From positions 1 through 8,739 of the forward strand of contig DASVCT010000308.1 of assembly GCA_036381475.1 (NCBI GenBank): a stretch of 8,739 nt of DNA. Direction: 5' to 3'. The stretch comes from ZC4RG29 sp036381475 (GTDB lineage: Bacteria > Bacteroidota > Bacteroidia > Cytophagales > Cyclobacteriaceae). Position numbers and translations under genes: made by a program. This document shows, one piece after another, positions 1 to 6,380 of this stretch (positions are counted from its first letter, which is position 1; the number at the start of each line of letters is the position of its first letter). The notes beneath the pieces were generated by a model that did no database searches, was not told the origin of the DNA, and was given only the letters and a program-made list of their open reading frames with translations.

Positions 1-1525
1 TCGTACCGTCAGGTTGTCGGCGTTCCGTCAGGCTCATGAAGATCATGACGGCAATAATTACACCGAATGTTATCGACATCCGGTCGAGAAACGGGAAATC
101 CGGGAAGTCCCCACCGGTCCACAGCGGGAGAAATTTGAGCAAGGTGGAAATCGGTATGGTAAGCAACGTACCTGCGAGCGCTGCCCTGGCCGTGGTTCTT
201 CGCCAGAAGAATCCCAGCAGAAAAATGGCCAGCACTCCGGGCGAAATGAACCCGACATACTCCTGGATGAACTGATAAGCCTGATCGAGCGACCTGAGGA
301 ATGGCGCGACAAGGCCGGCAATTACCATCGACGCGATTACAGCCCACTTGCCTGTGTTGACGATCTTTCGTTCGCTGGCTTCCTTGTTGAAAAACTTCTT
401 GTAGATGTCGAGGGAAAAAATGGTAGAGATGCTGTTGGCTTTGCCTGCCAGCGATGCAACAATAGCGGCTGTCAACGCTGCAAAGGCCACGCCCTTTAGA
501 CCCGGCGGAAGTAGATTCATGAGGGTGGGGTAGGCATGATCAGGTTTGAGGACGCCGCTTTCATCCACCATTTGGGCTTGAAACAGTCCCTGTTGATGCA
601 ACACGTACATCGCAATCCCGGGAAGCACGGCGATGACAGGTATCAGAAGCTTAAGGAACGCGGCGAACAGGATTCCGCTGCGCGCCGTCTTCAGGTCTGC
701 ACCCAATGCACGCTGCGTGATGTACTGATTGCATCCCCAGTAATTGAGATTGTTAATCCACATTCCGCCTATGAGCACAGAAAGCCCGGGAAGGTCCATG
801 TAATAGGGATGACCCTCCTCGAAGATCATGTGGAAATGGCTGTCTGCCTCCTGACGTAACAGGGAAAGTCCGCGCAGGAGGTTCTCGCCATATCCGAATT
901 CGCGCGACAATAGGGTGAGCGCCAGGTAGGTGGTAATCAGTCCGCCCACAATCAAGACAAGCACCTGAATGACGTCGGTATACCCAATCACCTTCATGCC
1001 GCCAAGCGTAACAATCACCGAAAACACAATGAGCCCTGCGATGCACCACCCAAAGGGCAAGGGCGAGATGGAAGTTATCGCTATGGCGCCCAAGTACAGG
1101 ATCGATGTGAGGTTGACAAGCACATACACCAGCAGCCAGAAAACGGCCATCACCGTACTCACACGGTCGTCGTATCGCCGCGAGAGAAACTGCGGCATGG
1201 TGTAGATCTTGTTCTTCAGGTACAGTGGTATGAAGAACACGGCGACAATCACCAGCGTTGCCGAGGCCATCCATTCATAAGTGGATATGGCAAGGCCCAG
1301 CGCAAAGCCTGATCCGGACATTCCAATAAAATGCTCCGCAGAGATATTGGAAGCAATAAGGGAAGCGCCGATGGCCCACCACGTCAGTGACCCTTCTGCC
1401 AGGAAGAAATCTTTGGAATCAGGAGACGCCGCTTTTTTCTTGTGATAGACATAATACCCGTAAGCCGCGACCACCACGAAGTAGATGAAAAAAACGACGT
1501 AGTCTGCGGTCTGGAGTTTATTCAT
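1..1525 (-). CDS. SGLT-type sodium/sugar symporter (SSS family), 3' end cut by window
   Basis: Inner-membrane Na+-coupled solute transporter of the SSS/SLC5 family, closest by eye to Vibrio vSGLT. The frame is open from ATG 1525 to the left edge (508 codons, no stop), so the C-terminus is missing; vSGLT is about 540 aa. Many hydrophobic helices are visible. Family signatures in order are: AEHFIGMSGSGF (63-74), YEWM (83-86), YLKNKIYTMPQF (102-113), NLNYWGCNQYI (259-269), AAFLKLLIP (288-296), AAIVASLAGKANS (353-365) and FIQEYVGFISPG (419-430). Residues matching the vSGLT sugar site are E84, N259, Y262, K292 and Q421. His65 replaces the vSGLT Gln, as in human SGLT1 and the inositol carrier SMIT1. 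In the Na+ site the first of two serines is Ala357 and the second, Ser358, is kept. It lies 37 bp downstream of the myo-inositol oxygenase, probably in one operon, so myo-inositol is the favoured substrate. That is inference; glucose, galactose or glucuronate are alternatives. Confidence 0.93.
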   Translation of the reverse strand, partial: MNKLQTADYVVFFIYFVVVAAYGYYVYHKKKAASPDSKDFFLAEGSLTWWAIGASLIASNISAEHFIGMSGSGFALGLAISTYEWMASATLVIVAVFFIPLYLKNKIYTMPQFLSRRYDDRVSTVMAVFWLLVYVLVNLTSILYLGAIAITSISPLPFGWCIAGLIVFSVIVTLGGMKVIGYTDVIQVLVLIVGGLITTYLALTLLSREFGYGENLLRGLSLLRQEADSHFHMIFEEGHPYYMDLPGLSVLIGGMWINNLNYWGCNQYITQRALGADLKTARSGILFAAFLKLLIPVIAVLPGIAMYVLHQQGLFQAQMVDESGVLKPDHAYPTLMNLLPPGLKGVAFAALTAAIVASLAGKANSISTIFSLDIYKKFFNKEASERKIVNTGKWAVIASMVIAGLVAPFLRSLDQAYQFIQEYVGFISPGVLAIFLLGFFWRRTTARAALAGTLLTIPISTLLKFLPLWTGGDFPDFPFLDRMSITFGVIIAVMIFMSLTERRQPDGT

Positions 1526-1562
1526 CCTGTCTTACGACGCGAAACTTCAGTGGCTGCCCGTA

Positions 1563-2432
1563 CTAGAATTTCAGGGTAGGAGGAAGGTATTTCGCAACCA
1601 GGTCTTCATAATACGGACGAATCTTTTGCCATTCGGGCGGATTCGGATTTTTTGAATACAGATCGTACGGATTGAACAGCTTTACCCACTTGAACATTTC
1701 ACGGTCATGGTCATCGAGCAGGTGATCGTATGCTTGTTCGCGATGCTGAGCATAGAAGGAGTGATACCTCAGCATGTAAAGGCCGGGCTCGGGAAGGTAG
1801 TCCTTCACCATGTTGTAGACGTATTCGTCGTGCCCCCACGACATATGTACATTCCGCAGCCCGCAGTTGGGTTCATATACGCCATACTTCGTGTTGTATC
1901 GGTCGTTTGTGCTGTCCGGGTTGTTTGTAAAAAACTCTGGATATACAATCCTGTCAGAATGTGCACACCCCACAGGAAACGTATCGCCGACAACGGCCCA
2001 CTGGGGTTCACCGAAAAGACACAACACCTTTCCCATATCGTGAAGAAGACCTGTTAGCACCATCCAGTCGGGATGGCCATCGGCACGGATGGCTTCTGAT
2101 GTCTGCAGCAGATGCTGGAACTGATCCAGGTCAGTGTCGGGATCAGAGTCATCCACCAATTGATTGAGGAAATCGAATGCCTCCCAAATGGGCATTTCTT
2201 TCTTGTCGAAGGTCAGGTACTGTGCCTCCTTTTGGAGCACGAAATCGTAGGTCTGATAGGTGTGGTTAAGGCGATAGAATTCACGCACGGTATCGCGCGC
2301 GGGATTATCGTAGTTCCGGAATTCTTCTTCCGATTTTCCGATCGCAATGGACTCAGGATCGGGATAGCGGCGGAGGAGGTCATCCTCCCATTCATCCAGG
2401 CTCTTCAGCGGTTGGTCGTTGGATGGCTTCAT
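1563..2432 (-). CDS. miox: myo-inositol oxygenase (MIOX), bacterial
   Basis: Soluble non-haem diiron oxygenase that converts myo-inositol + O2 to D-glucuronate by ring cleavage. The 289-aa product covers the whole family (human MIOX is 285 aa) and is very similar along its length, for example FGEPQWAVVGDTFPVGC (140-156), MSWGHDEY (197-204) and the C-terminal RPYYEDLVAKY (272-282). All six expected iron ligands are present: H107, H131, D132, H201, H224 and D257. The substrate-site lysine after the HD pair is also there (K135). There is no signal peptide, so it acts in the cytoplasm. It is followed after 37 bp by an SGLT-type symporter, which fits an uptake-plus-oxidation cassette. No uronate isomerase or glucuronate-catabolic gene is seen here, so the fate of the glucuronate is unknown. 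It is preceded by a 118-bp gap with a candidate promoter, so it is probably a unit separate from the Kdo8N genes. Confidence 0.96.
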   Translation of the reverse strand: MKPSNDQPLKSLDEWEDDLLRRYPDPESIAIGKSEEEFRNYDNPARDTVREFYRLNHTYQTYDFVLQKEAQYLTFDKKEMPIWEAFDFLNQLVDDSDPDTDLDQFQHLLQTSEAIRADGHPDWMVLTGLLHDMGKVLCLFGEPQWAVVGDTFPVGCAHSDRIVYPEFFTNNPDSTNDRYNTKYGVYEPNCGLRNVHMSWGHDEYVYNMVKDYLPEPGLYMLRYHSFYAQHREQAYDHLLDDHDREMFKWVKLFNPYDLYSKNPNPPEWQKIRPYYEDLVAKYLPPTLKF

Positions 2433-2460
2433 GATAAATCGATTAATACGCCTTCAAATA

Positions 2461-2491
2461 CCAATTTACCCAATTCCTTTAATACCGCAAA
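2461..2491 (-). promoter_or_regulatory. Candidate Bacteroidota sigma-A promoter for MIOX-symporter unit
   Basis: Read on the minus strand: TTTG (2491-2488), a 19-nt spacer, then TAAATTGG (2468-2461). This matches the Bacteroidota pattern TTTG / TAnnTTTG at five of the six fixed positions of the -7 box. Transcription would begin about 20 nt before the MIOX ATG at 2432. The position, in the only substantial gap between the phosphatase and MIOX, supports independent expression. Short AT-rich motifs can occur by chance. Confidence 0.42.
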
Positions 2492-2550
2492 ACCGTCAGC
2501 GGCACAACATTTTGCGCTCTAGACGATGCAATACCCTCTGTTTCGTGAGT

Positions 2551-3261
2551 TTATTCGGATGGATTGGTCGGCACGATCGATTCGCCGTCCCATGTAAAGA
2601 ACGAGACGGGAATCTGCTCCCTTTGCTTCAGGTATGTTGCGTACTCATCGGTAAACCACGCGCGCGACTGAACCACTTCGTTGTAGTTCCCGTTCGTGCC
2701 TATCAGTAACTCGCAAGCCTCCCGCAATCCCGAGTGACCACCGGCATATGCGGTAACGTAATCTGCCAATCCTCGCCCGACGACGAATTGTGTGAACAGG
2801 GGGCTCGCTTTCCGGTTGATCATTACCCGCAGCCCGCATTTTTCTGCCAGGGCGAGGTCCAAAACATCGTCAAAGAAAAAGGCGACCGATTCCGGCGCCA
2901 ACCCATAGCTTGCAAGGAGGTGCTCGAAAGCGAGCATCTTGTTCTTTACATTGAAGTATACACCGTGCACGTGTTCACGCCGGCCGAACTGGAACGAAAT
3001 GCTGTTCCTTGCGCCTGACATAAGCGTTACGATAGGCATGACATTATGCCGCGTCCACCACGAGTACCGGAGGAGATTCGTTCCCATGGCATCGACTTCT
3101 CCGAAAGAGCTGCTGCCGTTCTGGTCCTTTGCCCCATCGTTAAAGACGCCGTCCCAATCGAATATGAATGCCCGGATCGAAGAAACCTTTTCGTTGAATT
3201 GTTCTGCGGGGACGCACAAGACCCCGCCCAGTTCGGAGAAAATCCGGGTGACGTCCGCCAT
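2551..3261 (-). CDS. kdsC: KdsC-like HAD phosphatase (probable Kdo-8-phosphate phosphatase)
   Basis: HAD-superfamily phosphatase, predicted to hydrolyse Kdo-8-phosphate to Kdo in the cytoplasm. The 236-aa product shows motif I DWDGVFNDG (35-43; nucleophile D35, acid/base D37), motif II TLMSGARN (79-86, S82), lysine K106 or K108 in NVKNKMLAF, and motif IV FFDDVLD (129-135). The C-terminal ADYVTAYAGGHSGLRE (166-181) parallels the KdsC stretch that ends in a glycine-rich loop and ARG/RE, which in KdsC tetramers reaches the neighbouring active site. Differences from Escherichia coli KdsC are Phe instead of Gly before the motif IV Asp pair and a C-terminal tail of some 35 residues. The start ATG shares one base with the stop of the upstream transaldolase-CBS gene (TGATG), implying translational coupling. 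The cluster needs this step between KdsA and KdnB. A phosphatase for another sugar phosphate remains possible. Confidence 0.85.
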   Translation of the reverse strand: MADVTRIFSELGGVLCVPAEQFNEKVSSIRAFIFDWDGVFNDGAKDQNGSSSFGEVDAMGTNLLRYSWWTRHNVMPIVTLMSGARNSISFQFGRREHVHGVYFNVKNKMLAFEHLLASYGLAPESVAFFFDDVLDLALAEKCGLRVMINRKASPLFTQFVVGRGLADYVTAYAGGHSGLREACELLIGTNGNYNEVVQSRAWFTDEYATYLKQREQIPVSFFTWDGESIVPTNPSE

Positions 3262-4283
3262 CAGCGACTGGTATCAGTCTTCAGATCCTGGATATCAAGC
3301 ATACCAACAGGCATGCCATTGTCCGTAACAAGGATGGTGTCGACGCTCGTCTTCTTGAACAAGGCGGAGGCGTCGTTCAGGAGTGAATTGACGTCGACGG
3401 CTATAGGTGTTCCGTAGGTAAAATCGCTCATCTTCTTTTTCAGAACGTCTCTTCCCTCAGCCTGAATTTTTCTTCGCAGGTCACCATCTGTGAATACGCC
3501 CACAAGGCTGCCGTCCTTGTTAACTACTGTGACGGCGCCGAAGCCATACTCGGTCATTTTCACGATAGCATCCATCAACGGCGTATCGACGGTGACGGTC
3601 GGGTTGATGTTGTTGATGGCATCCTTGACCTTGACGGTCATCAACCGGGTATGCTCTATAAACTGCTCGGTGCCCAACGTGGTGAAATTGTTCTCGGTAA
3701 GCTGCTTCATGATCTTCCATGGTACCGTGATCGTGTGAACACCGATGTTGAGTGCATTTCTGACGTGCTCGGCGTTGCGCACAGAGGAGAACATCACTTT
3801 GGTGTTATACCCATAATGATCAACAGCAAATACGCACTGCTCCACCAGGGACAATGCGTCATGCCCCTGATCCTGCAGGCGACCTACAAGCGGGCAAACG
3901 TATGTGGCGCCCGCCTGCATGGCCATGTATGCCTGCTGCAGCGTATAAATAAGGTGAACGTTGACCAGCAGTCCCTCTTTACGCAGCAGATGGCACGCGC
4001 GCACGCCTTCAAGCGACACGGGAATCTTGAATACCGTGTTTTTGGGATCCAGACCGAGGTCCAGTTGGCGGCGTGCTTCCGCGAGAACTTCCTCCGCAGT
4101 GTCCCCGAGCGCTTCAATCTGTAGCACGGGTACCATCTTTGAGAGTTTAACGATCAGGCCGTCGACGTCAGTGACGCCGCCCCGGTGCATAAATGTTGGG
4201 GTGGTAGTAAGGCCGGTAAGAAAGCCGAGTTTGAAGGCTTCTTCAATTTCATTGATATCGGCAGAATCAAGGTATAATTCCAT
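3261..4283 (-). CDS. Transaldolase/FSA-like domain fused to a KdsD-type CBS pair
   Basis: 340-aa two-part protein. Residues 1-215 are a small transaldolase/fructose-6-phosphate aldolase (FSA) barrel, starting MELYLD as E. coli FSA does. By eye alignment to FSA it keeps Asp6, the Schiff-base Lys (K86 in FKIPVSLEG) and the Arg of the VGRLQ loop (R135). The TTNP motif has become TTTP (T28), FSA Thr109 is His110, and the FSA acid/base Tyr131 is Leu132. Residues 216-335 are two CBS domains; GVFTDGDLRR (262-271) and PVGMLDIQDL (325-334) closely match the CBS pair of arabinose-5-phosphate isomerase KdsD, but no SIS domain is present. It lies 37 bp after kdsA and is coupled to the phosphatase. Known family chemistry plus context suggest supply of arabinose-5-phosphate, or its control, for KdsA; this is inference. 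A regulatory, non-catalytic role or an ordinary transaldolase are alternatives. Confidence 0.9.
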   Translation of the reverse strand: MELYLDSADINEIEEAFKLGFLTGLTTTPTFMHRGGVTDVDGLIVKLSKMVPVLQIEALGDTAEEVLAEARRQLDLGLDPKNTVFKIPVSLEGVRACHLLRKEGLLVNVHLIYTLQQAYMAMQAGATYVCPLVGRLQDQGHDALSLVEQCVFAVDHYGYNTKVMFSSVRNAEHVRNALNIGVHTITVPWKIMKQLTENNFTTLGTEQFIEHTRLMTVKVKDAINNINPTVTVDTPLMDAIVKMTEYGFGAVTVVNKDGSLVGVFTDGDLRRKIQAEGRDVLKKKMSDFTYGTPIAVDVNSLLNDASALFKKTSVDTILVTDNGMPVGMLDIQDLKTDTSR

Positions 4284-4320
4284 TCGTAAAGTTTTGATTT
4301 AGGGCATTTATGGTTCAGGT

Positions 4321-5172
4321 TCAGGCCGGGATGACTTCCCGGTTTCTGTATTTTACTTCTATCGCATGGAGTTCCAACAGCGGTTTAAGGAACTCTTCTA
4401 AGTCGTATACGCACAACTGACTGGCTGCATCACACAAGGCCTTGTCCGGCTCAGGATGGGTTTCAATGAATACGCCATCCACTCCGGCAGCGACACCTGC
4501 GCGCGAAAGCACGGGAAGAAATTCGCGCGCCCCGCCCTTGGCATCAGCGCTGGGTATCCCGTACTTACGGATGGAGTGTGTGATGTCAAAAACGACAGGA
4601 TACCCGAGCTTGCCCATGTGATAAAAACTCCGCGGATCGACGATAAGGTCATTGTAGCCGAACGTATAGCCTCGCTCCGTAAGAATGATCTGGTCGTTGC
4701 CGGCCTCCTCACACTTCGTTACCGGATGCTTCATATTCTCAGGGGCGAGAAACTGTCCGTGTTTGATGTTGATGACCCGCCCCGTCTTTGCGGCAGCAAC
4801 CATGAGGTCGGTTTGCATACAGAGGTACGCGGGTATCTGGAGGACGTCAATGGCATCAGCGGCAGCGCGCGCCTGATCCGGGTAATGGATGTCAGTCAGT
4901 ACCGGAAACCCGAACTCTTCGCGAATGCGTGCCAGCAGTTTCACTCCCTTGTCAAGGCCGGGACCGGTGTAGTATTTCAGGCTGCTTCGGTTATCTTTTT
5001 GAAACGAGGATTTATAAATGATATTGATCTTTAAACGTTCGGAGACTTCCTTCAGCTTCTCCGCCGTTTTCATCATGATAGACTCCTCTTCGATCACGCA
5101 GGGCCCGGAGATCACAAAAAGATCGTCTGACCCGCACTCGATGTTGCCAACCTTTACTTTCTTTCTCGCCAT
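4321..5172 (-). CDS. kdsA: 3-deoxy-8-phosphooctulonate synthase (KdsA), metal-dependent class
   Basis: Condenses D-arabinose-5-phosphate with phosphoenolpyruvate to give Kdo-8-phosphate, the first committed step to Kdo in the cytoplasm. The 283-aa length is normal. Signatures are SGPCVIEEE (22-30), KSSFQKDNRSS (54-64), QIPAYLCMQTDL (116-127), INIKHGQFLAPENM (138-151), TERGYTFGYND (169-179), FDITHS (199-204) and FIETHPEPDKALCDAASQL (242-260). Cys25 in GPC, where E. coli KdsA has Asn, together with the His, Glu and Asp of the later motifs, marks the metal-dependent class known from Aquifex. The start is clear, with an A-rich leader just upstream and no Shine-Dalgarno. Upstream is a 128-bp gap after kdnB holding a nonamer repeat; downstream, 37 bp away, is the transaldolase-CBS gene. 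It may be read through from kdnA or have its own weak promoter. Confidence 0.97.
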   Translation of the reverse strand: MARKKVKVGNIECGSDDLFVISGPCVIEEESIMMKTAEKLKEVSERLKINIIYKSSFQKDNRSSLKYYTGPGLDKGVKLLARIREEFGFPVLTDIHYPDQARAAADAIDVLQIPAYLCMQTDLMVAAAKTGRVINIKHGQFLAPENMKHPVTKCEEAGNDQIILTERGYTFGYNDLIVDPRSFYHMGKLGYPVVFDITHSIRKYGIPSADAKGGAREFLPVLSRAGVAAGVDGVFIETHPEPDKALCDAASQLCVYDLEEFLKPLLELHAIEVKYRNREVIPA

Positions 5173-5185
5173 TTTTTCTATTTTT

Positions 5186-5217
5186 TAATTTTACCCAGAC
5201 GACAATCCACCAGCAAA
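5186..5217 (-). promoter_or_regulatory. Weak candidate promoter upstream of kdsA
   Basis: On the minus strand TTTG (5217-5214) is followed after 20 nt by TAAAATTA (5193-5186), a partial match to TAnnTTTG (four of six fixed bases). It lies 13 nt before the kdsA ATG, which is close. The 128-bp gap makes an internal promoter reasonable, but the match is weak. Confidence 0.2.
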
Positions 5218-5228
5218 TTCGATGTCCT

Positions 5229-5264
5229 GATAATCAAGGTAATCAACGGAATCAAGGTAATCAA
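5229..5264 (-). repeat. Four tandem copies of a 9-bp unit (TTGATTNCC-like)
   Basis: Read on the minus strand, four contiguous nonamers share TTGATT: TTGATTACC (5264-5256), TTGATTCCG (5255-5247), TTGATTACC (5246-5238) and TTGATTATC (5237-5229). A fifth related copy, TTGATTAAC (5298-5290), lies nearer the kdnB stop, out of register, beside CATGATCAAG. The whole gap between kdnB and kdsA therefore has a repetitive, intergenic character. It might be a dispersed genomic repeat element or a simple-sequence expansion; function unknown. It contains no obvious strong hairpin or T-tract terminator. Confidence 0.7.
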
Positions 5265-5300
5265 TCCAGTAAATAAGGATCTTGATCATGTTAATCAAGC

Positions 5301-6380
5301 TCACAGCCTTCTGAACAACTCCTCAATGGTTTCAACGGTCACCCGGTTTTTCCAGTCGGGCCCTACAGCGTGACTCCACATGTGAGGAAGGTTGTATGAG
5401 ACCCTGGCCATCGCAGTGATCTGTTCATCGCTCCAGTCTTTCGACAACCCCGACGGGAGATCGATATTGTGTTTTTTAACCATTTCGCGAAACTCGCGAA
5501 CACCGTCCGGGTAATAGTCTTCCAGGTGGTTAAAGGCGACACAGTTCGCGAAGCAATGACGCATCCCCAGGATTTTGGAGAGCCCATATGAAAGCGCGTG
5601 GCATACGCCAACTTCGGAGTAGGTAAGACTCAGGCCCCCCATGAGCGAGGCCACCATAAGCTTGTCGTCATTTTCAGGGGTCTGTCCGCTTGCGGGACCC
5701 AGGTAGATGTCGCGGCACAACTTCAATGCCTGTTCAGCATAGGCATGACTGTACGCGTTGTTGAGTATGCCATTCTCCGATTCGATGCAGTGGACGTACG
5801 TATCCATGCCGGTGTAGAACCACCAGTTGCGCGGAACGGTTGCGATCAGTTCAGGATCTAGCACAACCTGGTTGAACACAGTCCATTCGCATTTGAGTCC
5901 AAGTTTCTTTTCAGGTCCGGTGAGCACGGCAGTCATCGACACTTCCGCGCCCGTTCCTGATATAGTGGGCACACCGACGTGATAAATGCCAGGCTTCTTG
6001 ATCAGGTTGAGCCCCTGGTACAGCGTGGAGGATCCTTCGTTGGTAAACATCAGGGACGAGGCCTTTGCGATGTCCATGATGCTACCACCTCCGATACCTA
6101 CAACTCCTGCCGGCAGTCCTTTCGAGCCGAGTACCTCATCGCGAATCGAGTCCACCTGTTCTGTAGTAGGCTCGTGAGGATCCACATCGATATAGAAGAT
6201 CACATCTTCTGGCTTGAGCGGGATGCGATTGCTCAGGGGTTTGTCTTTGAAGTAGTTGTCGACGATGAACAACATGAACCGGTCGTTATCACCGCGTTTC
6301 TCATCCAGTATAGCGCCGAGCTGATCGAAGCTGCCGCGGCCGTATACAGTTTTCTCAATACCCTTGAAATTCTTATGCAT
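5301..6380 (-). CDS. kdnB: Kdo 8-oxidase KdnB (iron-containing alcohol dehydrogenase family)
   Basis: Oxidises the C8 hydroxyl of Kdo to an aldehyde, the step before transamination to Kdo8N. The 359-aa protein is full length for the iron-ADH fold and resembles Shewanella KdnB throughout. The dinucleotide-binding loop is GIGGGSIMDIAK (95-106), followed by GVPTISGTGAEVS (136-148). Expected metal ligands are D193 and H197 in TGMDTYVHCIES, H261 in VCHALSYG, and H275 in GMRHCFAN. Other matching stretches are KNFKGIEKTVYGRGSF (3-18), LYQGLNLIKKP (120-130) and the C-terminal FRRL. Its start codon lies inside the end of kdnA (8-bp overlap), so the two are translated together, which suits an unstable aldehyde passed from one enzyme to the other. 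The curated activity for the Shewanella enzyme names O2 as acceptor, though the family normally uses NAD(P)+; the sequence cannot decide this. Confidence 0.93.
   Translation of the reverse strand: MHKNFKGIEKTVYGRGSFDQLGAILDEKRGDNDRFMLFIVDNYFKDKPLSNRIPLKPEDVIFYIDVDPHEPTTEQVDSIRDEVLGSKGLPAGVVGIGGGSIMDIAKASSLMFTNEGSSTLYQGLNLIKKPGIYHVGVPTISGTGAEVSMTAVLTGPEKKLGLKCEWTVFNQVVLDPELIATVPRNWWFYTGMDTYVHCIESENGILNNAYSHAYAEQALKLCRDIYLGPASGQTPENDDKLMVASLMGGLSLTYSEVGVCHALSYGLSKILGMRHCFANCVAFNHLEDYYPDGVREFREMVKKHNIDLPSGLSKDWSDEQITAMARVSYNLPHMWSHAVGPDWKNRVTVETIEELFRRL

Noticed and set aside
14..859. Plus-strand open frames at 14-499 and 536-859
   Set aside because: They lie opposite the symporter, which has clear family motifs on the minus strand throughout. 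Their translations are low in hydrophobicity, rich in Arg/Cys/His, and match nothing.
753..1274. Minus-strand 173-aa frame inside the symporter
   Set aside because: It is in another frame of the same strand. The correct frame gives continuous SGLT motifs across this interval.
2494..2512. Possible terminator hairpin after the phosphatase
   Set aside because: Only a 4-bp CCGC/GCGG stem with a long loop can be drawn and no T-tract follows, so it is not a supported terminator.
5229..5299. CRISPR array
   Set aside because: The units are 9 bp and contiguous, without spacers of 30-40 bp, so this is a simple tandem repeat.
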